A program made the position numbers and the translations under genes. Below are positions 1-4,950 of a stretch of DNA of 5,449 nt, piece after piece. Origin of the DNA: Akkermansiaceae bacterium (lineage in GTDB: Bacteria > Verrucomicrobiota > Verrucomicrobiia > Verrucomicrobiales > Akkermansiaceae); contig JALZVA010000020.1 in the NCBI GenBank assembly GCA_023301335.1, forward strand, positions 1 to 5,449, given 5' to 3'. The first letter of the stretch is position 1, and every line of letters begins with the position of its first letter. Below the pieces are notes generated by a model. That model did not search any database and had not been told where the DNA came from. It saw only the letters and a program-made list of their open reading frames with translations.

Positions 1-69
1 TCGATGACTTCCTTTTTGCATTCTTCGCTATGGAGGGCAGTGTATCTTTTTCATGTTTAGCTTCCTTGG

Positions 70-83
70 TTGATTATTATCAA
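70..83. promoter_or_regulatory. Perfect FNR/CRP-family binding box TTGAT-N4-ATCAA
   Basis: The bases read TTGAT TATT ATCAA, a perfect 5+5 dyad with a 4-base spacer. This is the textbook consensus for FNR-type regulators (Fnr, Anr, Dnr, NnrR), which control formate and nitrite transport genes in many bacteria. The site is centred near 76.5, about 170 bases before the start site predicted from the sigma-54 promoter. A TAGAAT hexamer at 101-106 resembles a -10 box, but it would place the site near -36, not the usual -41.5. The site might serve an undetected sigma-70 promoter, or a gene left of the window. The motif match is exact; function is inferred. Confidence 0.5.
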
Positions 84-130
84 TCAGGAAAAATACTGGA
101 TAGAATTTTGAAAAATATCAGCATCTGTAA

Positions 131-145
131 ATTAATATCATTAAT
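131..145. repeat. ATTAAT-N3-ATTAAT dyad
   Basis: Two copies of the self-complementary hexamer ATTAAT are separated by ATC, giving a 15-base dyad about 109 bases before the predicted sigma-54 start site. That distance suits an activator (enhancer) site, but the low complexity means chance occurrence in AT-rich DNA is quite possible. Confidence 0.25.
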
Positions 146-151
146 AGATTA

Positions 152-183
152 GATGAGTTGATACATGTTTTTTCTAACTCATC
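152..183. promoter_or_regulatory. Inverted repeat, candidate sigma-54 activator site
   Basis: GATGAGTT (152-159) and AACTCATC (176-183) are perfect reverse complements with a 16-base spacer that contains a T6 run (168-173). The centre lies about 80 bases upstream of the start site predicted from the sigma-54 promoter, within the range where NtrC-type activators bind. The arms also overlap a TTGAT (158-162) and an ATCAA (181-185). It could instead be the stem of a weak terminator for an upstream gene, but no T run follows the second arm. The repeat is visible; the binding role is inference. Confidence 0.35.
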
Positions 184-220
184 AATGTAATGAATTTTCA
201 TCCTTCCTCCTTCTTTAGGT

Positions 221-236
221 TGGCACCCTCTCTGCT
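221..236 (+). promoter_or_regulatory. Sigma-54 (RpoN) -24/-12 promoter
   Basis: The sequence TGGCACCCTCTCTGCT matches the RpoN consensus TGGCACG-N4-TTGCW at all but two positions. The invariant GG (222-223) and GC (234-235) are exactly ten bases apart, the spacing sigma-54 requires. Transcription would start near 247, leaving a leader of about 114 bases before the channel gene. Sigma-54 promoters need an AAA+ enhancer-binding activator, and one with an intact GAFTGA loop is encoded at 3523-4950. Nitrogen-scavenging genes are classic sigma-54 targets, which fits a unit ending in cyanase. Confidence 0.72.
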
Positions 237-258
237 CAATATTTTCACAGAGGATAGA

Positions 259-276
259 CGCTATGTAAAACTAGCG
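259..276 (+). repeat. Small leader hairpin
   Basis: CGCTA (259-263) and TAGCG (272-276) form a 5-base stem with an 8-base loop in the leader predicted to begin near 247. It is small and may not matter alone, but it lies just before the larger stem at 289-330. Confidence 0.25.
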
Positions 277-288
277 AACATCTAAATC

Positions 289-330
289 ATCCTTAATATA
301 AAGTATTTTATATACACACATTTTAAGGAT
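289..330 (+). promoter_or_regulatory. Leader stem-loop that masks a Shine-Dalgarno
   Basis: ATCCTTAA (289-296) pairs perfectly with TTAAGGAT (323-330). Inside it a second stem is possible: ATATAAA (296-302) with TTTATAT (307-313) around a GTAT loop, sharing base 296. The downstream outer arm contains AAGGA (325-329), the only good Shine-Dalgarno near the channel gene, so folding would hide it. This is the geometry of a translational on/off switch (RNA thermometer, riboswitch expression platform or protein-responsive leader). No known riboswitch core is recognised. The stem is AU-rich, so it may melt readily. Confidence 0.4.
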
Positions 331-335
331 CTAAC

Positions 336-359
336 ATGAATAATAAATACAACAGATAA
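336..359 (+). CDS. Seven-codon leader ORF (MNNKYNR) before the channel gene
   Basis: An ATG at 336 sits six bases after AAGGA (325-329), ideal spacing, and the frame reads MNNKYNR before TAA at 357-359. One base later the channel's ATG begins at 361, which has no Shine-Dalgarno of its own. Ribosomes finishing the small ORF could reinitiate there, so the ORF would be the translational entry point of the mRNA. The peptide has no run of a single amino acid, so classic amino-acid attenuation is unlikely. Alternatively, a one-base indel (natural or sequencing) has separated this start from the channel frame, which is open back to the TGA at 337-339. Confidence 0.4.
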   Translation: MNNKYNR

Positions 360-360
360 A

Positions 361-1185
361 ATGGATTACTTACAACCACGGGAACTGGCAGAAAAAATGA
401 TTAATGCGGGTGAGGAAAAAATATCAATGTCCACCAGGGATACATTGATTAGAGGATTTGGGGCCGGAGCCTTACTTACTCTTGCCGCATTTTTTGCTCT
501 GACGGTCATCATGAAATCGGGTAGTTTATTGGTAGGTGCGATTCTCTTCCCTATCGGTTTCATTATGCTCAACATGATGAAATTTGATCTTATTACGGGA
601 GTATTCGCTCTCGCTCCTTTACCGGTGATCAATAAAAACCCTGGGTGTCATTGGGGTATGGTTTTCAGGAATTGGGCACTTATTTTCACCTCTAATTTTG
701 CGGGTGCTCTCATGGTCGTATTCTTAGCCTCCTTCAGTGTGCGCTATGGATTTTCAGGCACAACTGAAGAGATCTTACCGAAATTCCATGATCTTTTATC
801 CAAAGTTGGTGAAGGCCGGACTCTCGGGTTTGAAAAATATGGTATTGCAGGCTGGTTCACTTGTTTCGTGAGAGGTATTCTATGTAACTGGATGGTATCT
901 ATGGGAGTCATTGGGGCGCTTTATGCTCAGTCGACTATCGGTAAGTTCTTCTGCATGTGGGCACCTATCATGTGCTTCTTCTTCATGGTCTTTGAGCATG
1001 CCGTAGTAAACATGTTCCTCTTCCCGTTTGCGATGTCAATGGGGGCTGAAATCACACTTTCTGATTTCTTCTTATGGAATGAAATCCCGACCATTCTTGG
1101 AAACTTCGTAGGTGGATTCTTCCTCGTTGGGCTCCCTATTTACCTAACTCACTTCAAGACTGCTAAACCTCTGAAAGAGTCCTAG
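361..1185 (+). CDS. Formate/nitrite transporter (FNT) family anion channel
   Basis: This 274-residue inner-membrane protein belongs to the FocA/NirC family: pentameric channels passing small monovalent anions such as formate, nitrite or hydrosulfide. The N-terminus (DYLQPRELAEKMINAGEEK, residues 2-20) matches the usual amphipathic start. About six membrane spans follow (roughly 30-50, 54-88, 103-128, 161-188, 194-228, 243-264). The two family hallmarks are present: a DLITG segment (76-80), equivalent to the E/D-LFT loop of the broken second helix, and FEHAVVNMF (211-219), whose H213 corresponds to the central pore histidine. RNWALIFTSNFAGAL and CNWMVSMGV also align with FocA. Length is typical. 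The neighbouring cyanase suggests cyanate as cargo, but sequence alone cannot separate cyanate, nitrite and formate. A sigma-54 promoter and structured leader lie upstream. Confidence 0.92.
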   Translation: MDYLQPRELAEKMINAGEEKISMSTRDTLIRGFGAGALLTLAAFFALTVIMKSGSLLVGAILFPIGFIMLNMMKFDLITGVFALAPLPVINKNPGCHWGMVFRNWALIFTSNFAGALMVVFLASFSVRYGFSGTTEEILPKFHDLLSKVGEGRTLGFEKYGIAGWFTCFVRGILCNWMVSMGVIGALYAQSTIGKFFCMWAPIMCFFFMVFEHAVVNMFLFPFAMSMGAEITLSDFFLWNEIPTILGNFVGGFFLVGLPIYLTHFKTAKPLKES

Positions 1186-1205
1186 TAGCGCTTCAAAATA
1201 ATAGC

Positions 1206-1230
1206 AGCCTTACCTTTAATCAGTGAGGCT
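1206..1230 (+). repeat. Hairpin downstream of the channel gene
   Basis: AGCCTTAC (1206-1213) pairs with GTGAGGCT (1223-1230) with one G-U pair and a 9-base loop. A C7 tract, not a T run, follows, so it is not a standard rho-independent terminator. It could stabilise the 3' end of the channel message or act as a partial attenuator between the two genes. Confidence 0.35.
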
Positions 1231-1493
1231 ACTCCCCCCCTCACATTACATCAAAAAATACATATAGAAACTCAGCTTCAATAACATCTAATGATCTATA
1301 GAATAAACATGAACAAGCTCGTAAATCCTGAAAACCATGCTTATTCAAATGTGCAAAAAAATGCAAAAAAAACAAACTATGCTTGCGCACGACATAGCCC
1401 CCTACTCTCCCCCAGATCTTGGAAAAACAATATTTTACAAAAAACTTCACAGCTCCCCCCTCTACACATAACTCTATGCGTCAGCATATTAAT

Positions 1494-1526
1494 CTGCATA
1501 TGGATTTTGGTAGTATTCATATGCGG
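1494..1526 (+). repeat. GCATATG/CATATGC hairpin or dyad upstream of cynS
   Basis: GCATATG (1496-1502) and CATATGC (1518-1524) form a perfect 7-base inverted repeat. It extends to about 12 pairs (1494-1505 with 1515-1526) with two G-U pairs and a 9-base loop. It ends 35 bases before the cynS ATG. A related CAGCATAT precedes it at about 1482-1489, so three GCATAT-like units cluster here. It could be an operator (dyad centre near 1510) or an mRNA structure affecting cynS expression. Confidence 0.35.
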
Positions 1527-1561
1527 GGTAAAAAATAACAACACCAAACCGAATAAAAAAA

Positions 1562-2005
1562 ATGAATAAATTAGAAATGACCGAAGCCATATTTGGCGCA
1601 AAAATAAGCAAAGACCTAAGTTGGGAATGTATTGGCAAAGAGATTGGTCTGTCAGATGTGTTTACCGCTTCGGCATGTCTTGGGCAAAATAGCTTATCGA
1701 AAGAGGATGCAACTAAGCTTACCTCATTCTTAGGACTCGATGAGGAAGTTACCAAAGCCTTAATGACATGCTCAATGAAGGGTGAAGGTACTGAGCTGGT
1801 CTCCAAAGACCCTCTCATTTACCGTTTCTATGAAATCGCATATGTGTATGGAGGTGCTATTAAAGAGTGTATTCATGAGAAATTTGGCGATGGTATCATG
1901 AGTGCTATAGACTTCACTTGTGATGTTTCAAAACAAGAAGATCCAAAGGGTGATCGTGTCGTCGTCACCATGAATGGTAAATTCCTACCATACAAAAAGT
2001 GGTAA
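1562..2005 (+). CDS. cynS: Cyanase (cyanate hydratase)
   Basis: Cyanase catalyses bicarbonate-dependent breakdown of cyanate to carbamate and CO2; the carbamate decays to ammonia and CO2, so the enzyme detoxifies cyanate and yields nitrogen. The 147-residue cytoplasmic protein is close to the family's usual length (about 150). The N-terminal part (residues 1-70) is the helical HTH-like dimerisation domain with the typical AACLGQ-like segment (TASACLGQ, 35-42). The C-terminal catalytic part keeps DPLIYRFYE and HEKFGDGIMSAIDF. R88, E91 and S114 match the E. coli catalytic Arg96, Glu99 and Ser122. The ATG at 1562 gives the expected MNKLEMTEAI start but has no Shine-Dalgarno, only an A8 run. No cynR-type regulator is adjacent; the nearest partner is the FNT channel upstream. 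Confidence 0.96.
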   Translation: MNKLEMTEAIFGAKISKDLSWECIGKEIGLSDVFTASACLGQNSLSKEDATKLTSFLGLDEEVTKALMTCSMKGEGTELVSKDPLIYRFYEIAYVYGGAIKECIHEKFGDGIMSAIDFTCDVSKQEDPKGDRVVVTMNGKFLPYKKW

Positions 2006-2060
2006 GCATGTAGCCTCAATTTTCGGTTCATTATAAATCATAGAAACTAACTAAGTAACG

Positions 2061-2103
2061 GATACATAGCGAAGGTGTCTTACACTCTTCGTTTGCATGT
2101 ATC
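2061..2103 (+). repeat. Long two-tier hairpin after cynS
   Basis: GATACAT (2061-2067) pairs with ATGTATC (2097-2103). Inside, 2070-2078 (CGAAGGTGT) pairs with 2082-2091, with a single bulged T at 2086 and a CTT loop. An internal loop, AG on one side and TTTGC on the other, separates the tiers. The element lies 55 bases after the cynS stop and just before the terminator at 2115-2147. It could be a 3'-end stabiliser, a first termination site, or the body of a small RNA that ends at that terminator. Confidence 0.5.
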
Positions 2104-2114
2104 TCGCCGAAACG

Positions 2115-2147
2115 AACTGGCTGAAGCTCTGAGCTTCAGCCAGTTTT
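2115..2147 (+). terminator. Rho-independent terminator of the channel/cyanase unit
   Basis: AACTGGCTGAAGC (2115-2127) and GCTTCAGCCAGTT (2133-2145) form a perfect 13-base stem with a TCTGA loop (2128-2132). TTTT at 2144-2147 overlaps the stem base. The long GC-containing stem with a T run is a strong terminator for transcripts coming from cynS, although the T run is short. It separates the cyanase unit from the kinase operon. Confidence 0.82.
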
Positions 2148-2168
2148 AGGTTAAATCATAAGGACTCG

Positions 2169-2195
2169 TTGCTTATCGACTGAATCTCTTATAAC
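2169..2195 (+). promoter_or_regulatory. Weak candidate sigma-70 promoter for the kinase operon
   Basis: TTGCTT (2169-2174) and TATAAC (2190-2195) resemble -35 and -10 boxes, but the spacer is only 15 bases. AT-rich TATTAT hexamers (2242-2250) closer to the gene are an alternative -10 without a good -35. A promoter is expected between the terminator and 2279; this exact placement is tentative. Confidence 0.22.
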
Positions 2196-2278
2196 CAGAA
2201 ACTGAGCTCTGAAGGCTCTTCCTCACCTCAAATAGATCCCCTATTATTATACAAGGCTAGGATTCCCAGAAGTTCTGG

Positions 2279-3526
2279 ATGCTATCGGTTGCTTTTTTCT
2301 TCGCACTGTGTCAAGCTGTCTCACCACGCTTTTTGATGAAAACAGGCTTTCTAGACAAACTCATTAACCGCCTTGATCTGGTAACCCCAGAGGAAGTGCA
2401 AAACCTTGTGACGCGACTGCTGAAGGAAAAAGGGTTTTTGGAGAATGTCTTTGAGGCACTTCGAGAGGGCGTTTTGATTCTTGATCCCGACGGGAATGTA
2501 ACGTTTGCAAACCATGCAGGGGTGACCATTTTTGGATTCCCCGAAGCCTCTTTTCAGGGACTAAATATTGGTCAGCTGGTGCGGGGTATCGAGTGGTCAA
2601 GCTTGGCACATCCAGAACGTGTCGTCAGCCGAGATATGGAGATTTTCTACCCCGAGAATCGCTTTCTTAATTTCTATATCTCCCCTATTGCTAATGAGCT
2701 TTCTGACCAAGCTGGAACTATCGGCTATGTCATGCTAGTGCGCGATGAAACGGAATCAAAGAAGCATGCAGCCGAGGAGCTGGAGAGCGAAAAACTCAAT
2801 GCACTCACGTTACTTGCTGCGGGAGTAGCTCATGAGATTGGCAATCCGCTAAACTCTATTGGGATTCACATGCAATTACTGGCACGTAAGGTCAAAAAAA
2901 TCCCTGAAGAATACCAAGAAGACATTCTCAGCCATCTGGAAACCGCGCAGAGTGAGGTACGCCGCCTAGATGGGATTCTTAAACAATTCCTTCAAGCTGT
3001 CCGCCCCACCACCCCTAAGCGGGAGCAGCTCAAGCTTCATGATATTCTGCATGAGACTCTGGGAAATTTAGAAATCGAACTGGAACAGAGGAAGTGCCAA
3101 GTTCAGCTAGACCTCACCCCTAACGAACCTCTACTTCCTCTCGATGGAGAGCAAATCCAACAAGCCTTTTACAACCTTATTAGAAACGCTTCACAGGCAC
3201 TTCCTGCCTCAGGCGGGATCATTGCTATTTCCTCAGAAAGCACTCCATATGCCTTAAAGCTTTCGATATCCGATAATGGCTCAGGTATTTCCCCAGAGCA
3301 TATGGGAGCCTTATTCGAACCCTATAAAACGACGAAAAAATCAGGGACGGGGCTGGGGCTTATCATTGTTCGACGCATCATCCGCGAGCATGGGGGAGAA
3401 ATCGAAGTGGATAGTGAAGAAGGGAAAGGCACTAGTGTGACGCTTTTCTTTCCTCGCGAAGAAAAGCATCTTCGTATGCTGGCAGACGAAAATGAAACGA
3501 TTATCGACTTAGACTCTAACGCATGA
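2279..3526 (+). CDS. Soluble PAS-domain sensor histidine kinase, NtrB-like
   Basis: This sensor kinase probably phosphorylates the NtrC-type regulator encoded next. Residues about 54-155 form a PAS domain (ALREGVLILDPDGNVTFANHAG begins at 60). The HisKA segment carries the phospho-acceptor H185 in AAGVAHEIGNP. The HATPase domain has the N box (NLIRNASQA, N303), G1 (DNGSGI, 332-337), F box (FEPYKTTK, 346-353) and G2 (GTGLGL, 356-361), so it looks fully active. There is no periplasmic sensor domain and no pair of membrane spans, pointing to a cytoplasmic signal sensed by PAS. The start is uncertain: the ATG at 2279 has only a weak AGAAG ahead and adds a hydrophobic 19-residue lead. The ATG at 2336 would begin MKTGFLDKLI, which I judge closer to homologues. 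The stop overlaps the next ATG (ATGA). Confidence 0.93.
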   Translation: MLSVAFFFALCQAVSPRFLMKTGFLDKLINRLDLVTPEEVQNLVTRLLKEKGFLENVFEALREGVLILDPDGNVTFANHAGVTIFGFPEASFQGLNIGQLVRGIEWSSLAHPERVVSRDMEIFYPENRFLNFYISPIANELSDQAGTIGYVMLVRDETESKKHAAEELESEKLNALTLLAAGVAHEIGNPLNSIGIHMQLLARKVKKIPEEYQEDILSHLETAQSEVRRLDGILKQFLQAVRPTTPKREQLKLHDILHETLGNLEIELEQRKCQVQLDLTPNEPLLPLDGEQIQQAFYNLIRNASQALPASGGIIAISSESTPYALKLSISDNGSGISPEHMGALFEPYKTTKKSGTGLGLIIVRRIIREHGGEIEVDSEEGKGTSVTLFFPREEKHLRMLADENETIIDLDSNA

Positions 3527-4950
3527 ACGAACCTATTTTATTAATCGTAGATGACGAGAAGGCTACCCGAGATGGCTTACGTATTGCCTTGGAGGATAAC
3601 TTTGATTGTTATATTGCCTCAGACATTGCTCAAGCAAAAGCCGTGCTAAAATCAGAAACTGTTGACGTGATGTTGACCGACCTTCGGATGGGCGCGGACA
3701 GCGGCATGGATCTCTTAGAGCATGCCCAGAAGCTTTCTCCCCCACCTGTGTCAATTATGATGACCGCCTACGGATCCGTGGACACAGCGGTTGAGGCGAT
3801 GCGACGCGGGGCTTGGCATTTTGTCACTAAACCACTCAATATCGATGAGGTCGAATTACTGGCAAAGCGAGCGATTAAAAAACAGAATTCAGGCCCTCAG
3901 AGCACTTCGCCTTTAAAAGATACGACTACCGACTCCTCCTCCGTATCTTCTACCAAGGGTTTAGAACGGCTCATTGGTTCCTCTACTGCGATGCACGGGG
4001 TGCATGAGATGATCAAGCAAGTAGGGCCAAGTAAAGCGACCATCCTCATTGAAGGGGACTCAGGAACTGGCAAAGAACTGGTTGCCCAAGCTGTTCACGA
4101 TGTTTCTACCCGAGCTAAGAATAAGCTCGTCACGGTCAACTGTGCGGCGCTCTCCTCACAGCTCTTAGAGAGCGAACTCTTTGGCCATGAAAAAGGGGCT
4201 TTTACCGGAGCTACGCAACGTCGTGTCGGAAGGTTTGAGGAAGCTAATGGTGGGACTCTTTTTCTCGATGAAATTGGGGAAATCGATGCCTCTACGCAGG
4301 TGAAACTACTCCGAGCTCTCTCTGAGAAGACTATCGAACGCGTAGGCTCTAACACCTCTGTTAAGGTCGATGTCAGAATCGTCACGGCTACTAATAAAAA
4401 CCTCGCGCAGCTTGTGGCCGAGGACAAATTCCGTGAGGATCTTTACTTCCGTCTCAATGTCGTAAAAATTTCGATGCCTCCTCTCAAGGCTCGTGGAGAC
4501 GATGTAGCCCTCCTAGCAGAAGCCTTTCTCAAAGAATTTGCAAAAGAAAATAACCGCCCCGTCAAACCCCTCTCCGAACGTGCGCTGAACACTCTCAGAG
4601 CCTACAGTTGGCCTGGTAATGTCCGCGAGCTCCGCACGACCATTGAGCATGGAGTGGTGATGAGTAATGAAGAGACGATCCGGCTTAATCATCTCCCGAC
4701 GCGTATTCAGGTGAATGAGAGTATCCATAAGACGGCTTCAGAAGCCCAACCCCCACTAATCCCACAACAATCTAATCCTCAGACGACTACGCTACAGGAA
4801 GATGAGAGCTTCGATCTCGCCGAAATCGAAAAAAAAACCATCTTAAAAGCCATCCAGCACACTGGGGGAAACCGCACAGAAGCTGCGATTTTACTTGGAA
4901 TTAGTCGCAGAACCCTGCACAGAAAGCTTAACTCTATCCAATCTACATGA
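3523..4950 (+). CDS. NtrC-type sigma-54-dependent response regulator
   Basis: This 475-residue regulator activates sigma-54 promoters when phosphorylated. The receiver domain (about 3-118) has the acidic pair D10-D11, phospho-acceptor D53, T81 and K103. A Ser/Thr-rich linker (122-146) leads to the AAA+ domain (about 149-390), with Walker A GDSGTGKE (178-185), the sigma-54-contacting GAFTGA loop (225-230), Walker B GGTLFLDE (243-250), candidate arginine fingers R304 and R310, and the sensor II WPGNVREL (363-370). A Gln/Thr-rich linker (398-428) precedes a Fis-type HTH (about 432-470, with GNRTEAAILLGISRRTLHRKL). All key motifs are intact. The gene overlaps both neighbours by 4 bases (ATGA), implying coupled translation. 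Targets are not given by sequence; the sigma-54 promoter at 221-236 is a candidate. An A9 tract (4829-4837) lies just before the HTH. Confidence 0.96.
   Translation: MNEPILLIVDDEKATRDGLRIALEDNFDCYIASDIAQAKAVLKSETVDVMLTDLRMGADSGMDLLEHAQKLSPPPVSIMMTAYGSVDTAVEAMRRGAWHFVTKPLNIDEVELLAKRAIKKQNSGPQSTSPLKDTTTDSSSVSSTKGLERLIGSSTAMHGVHEMIKQVGPSKATILIEGDSGTGKELVAQAVHDVSTRAKNKLVTVNCAALSSQLLESELFGHEKGAFTGATQRRVGRFEEANGGTLFLDEIGEIDASTQVKLLRALSEKTIERVGSNTSVKVDVRIVTATNKNLAQLVAEDKFREDLYFRLNVVKISMPPLKARGDDVALLAEAFLKEFAKENNRPVKPLSERALNTLRAYSWPGNVRELRTTIEHGVVMSNEETIRLNHLPTRIQVNESIHKTASEAQPPLIPQQSNPQTTTLQEDESFDLAEIEKKTILKAIQHTGGNRTEAAILLGISRRTLHRKLNSIQST

Larger units (their letters stand above)
1..360. other. 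Upstream regulatory region with no supported gene
   Basis: This AT-rich stretch precedes the FNT channel gene and contains no coding region I can support. It holds several ordered signals listed separately: a perfect FNR/CRP-type box (70-83), a 15-base dyad of two ATTAAT units (131-145), an 8+8 base inverted repeat (152-183), a sigma-54 promoter (221-236) and a structured leader (about 247-360). There is also a 12-base palindrome ATGAATTTTCAT at 190-201, which may be chance in such AT-rich DNA. A 49-codon open stretch in frame 3 runs from the left edge to a TAG at 150-152. It could be the tail of an upstream gene but has no recognisable feature. Confidence 0.7.
1186..1561. other. 376-base spacer between channel and cyanase genes
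   Basis: No gene is convincingly supported here. The spacer holds a hairpin after the channel gene (1206-1230), three C-rich blocks (C7 at 1234-1240; C5 at 1398-1402 and 1409-1413; C6 at 1455-1460), a tandem TGC-A7/TGC-A8 repeat (1352-1372) and a hairpin ahead of cynS (1494-1526). The first and third C blocks start similar stretches, CTCCCCCCCTCACATTACAT and CTCCCCCCTCTACACATAAC. I found no GG-N10-GC sigma-54 promoter and no convincing sigma-70 promoter, so whether cynS is co-transcribed with the channel is open. A 92-codon + strand ORF (1291-1569) crosses the region and is discussed as rejected. Confidence 0.6.

Noticed and set aside
3..152. Frame-3 open stretch of 49 codons from the left edge to TAG at 150-152, possible C-terminus of an upstream gene
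   Set aside because: No recognisable motif, AT-driven composition and ordinary length for a chance open frame. Sequence to the left would be needed to decide.
297..313. AT-rich TATAAA...TTTATA as a possible -10 box close to the channel gene
   Set aside because: No matching -35 at 16-18 bases, and the bases are better explained as the inner stem of the leader hairpin. The sigma-54 element is far more convincing.
1206..1240. Hairpin after the channel gene as a rho-independent terminator
   Set aside because: The stem is followed by a C7 tract, with no T run, so it does not fit an intrinsic terminator; it was kept only as a hairpin.
1291..1569. 92-codon + strand ORF overlapping the cynS start by 8 bases, with one hydrophobic stretch near its C-terminus
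   Set aside because: Rich in K and N as expected from AT-rich DNA, no Shine-Dalgarno, interrupted in character by C and A homopolymers, and a reverse-strand frame is open across the same bases. The hydrophobic run could be chance. A small membrane protein is not fully excluded.
1377..1601. 74-codon reverse-strand ORF across the spacer and cynS start
   Set aside because: Mostly antisense to the A/C-rich spacer and overlaps the well-supported cyanase; no motif or ribosome binding site.
1489..1818. 109-codon reverse-strand ORF within cynS
   Set aside because: Shadow of the cyanase frame, whose catalytic residues are clear on the + strand.
4095..4427. 110-codon reverse-strand ORF in the AAA+ region
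   Set aside because: Shadow of the conserved NtrC-type domain; no independent coding evidence.
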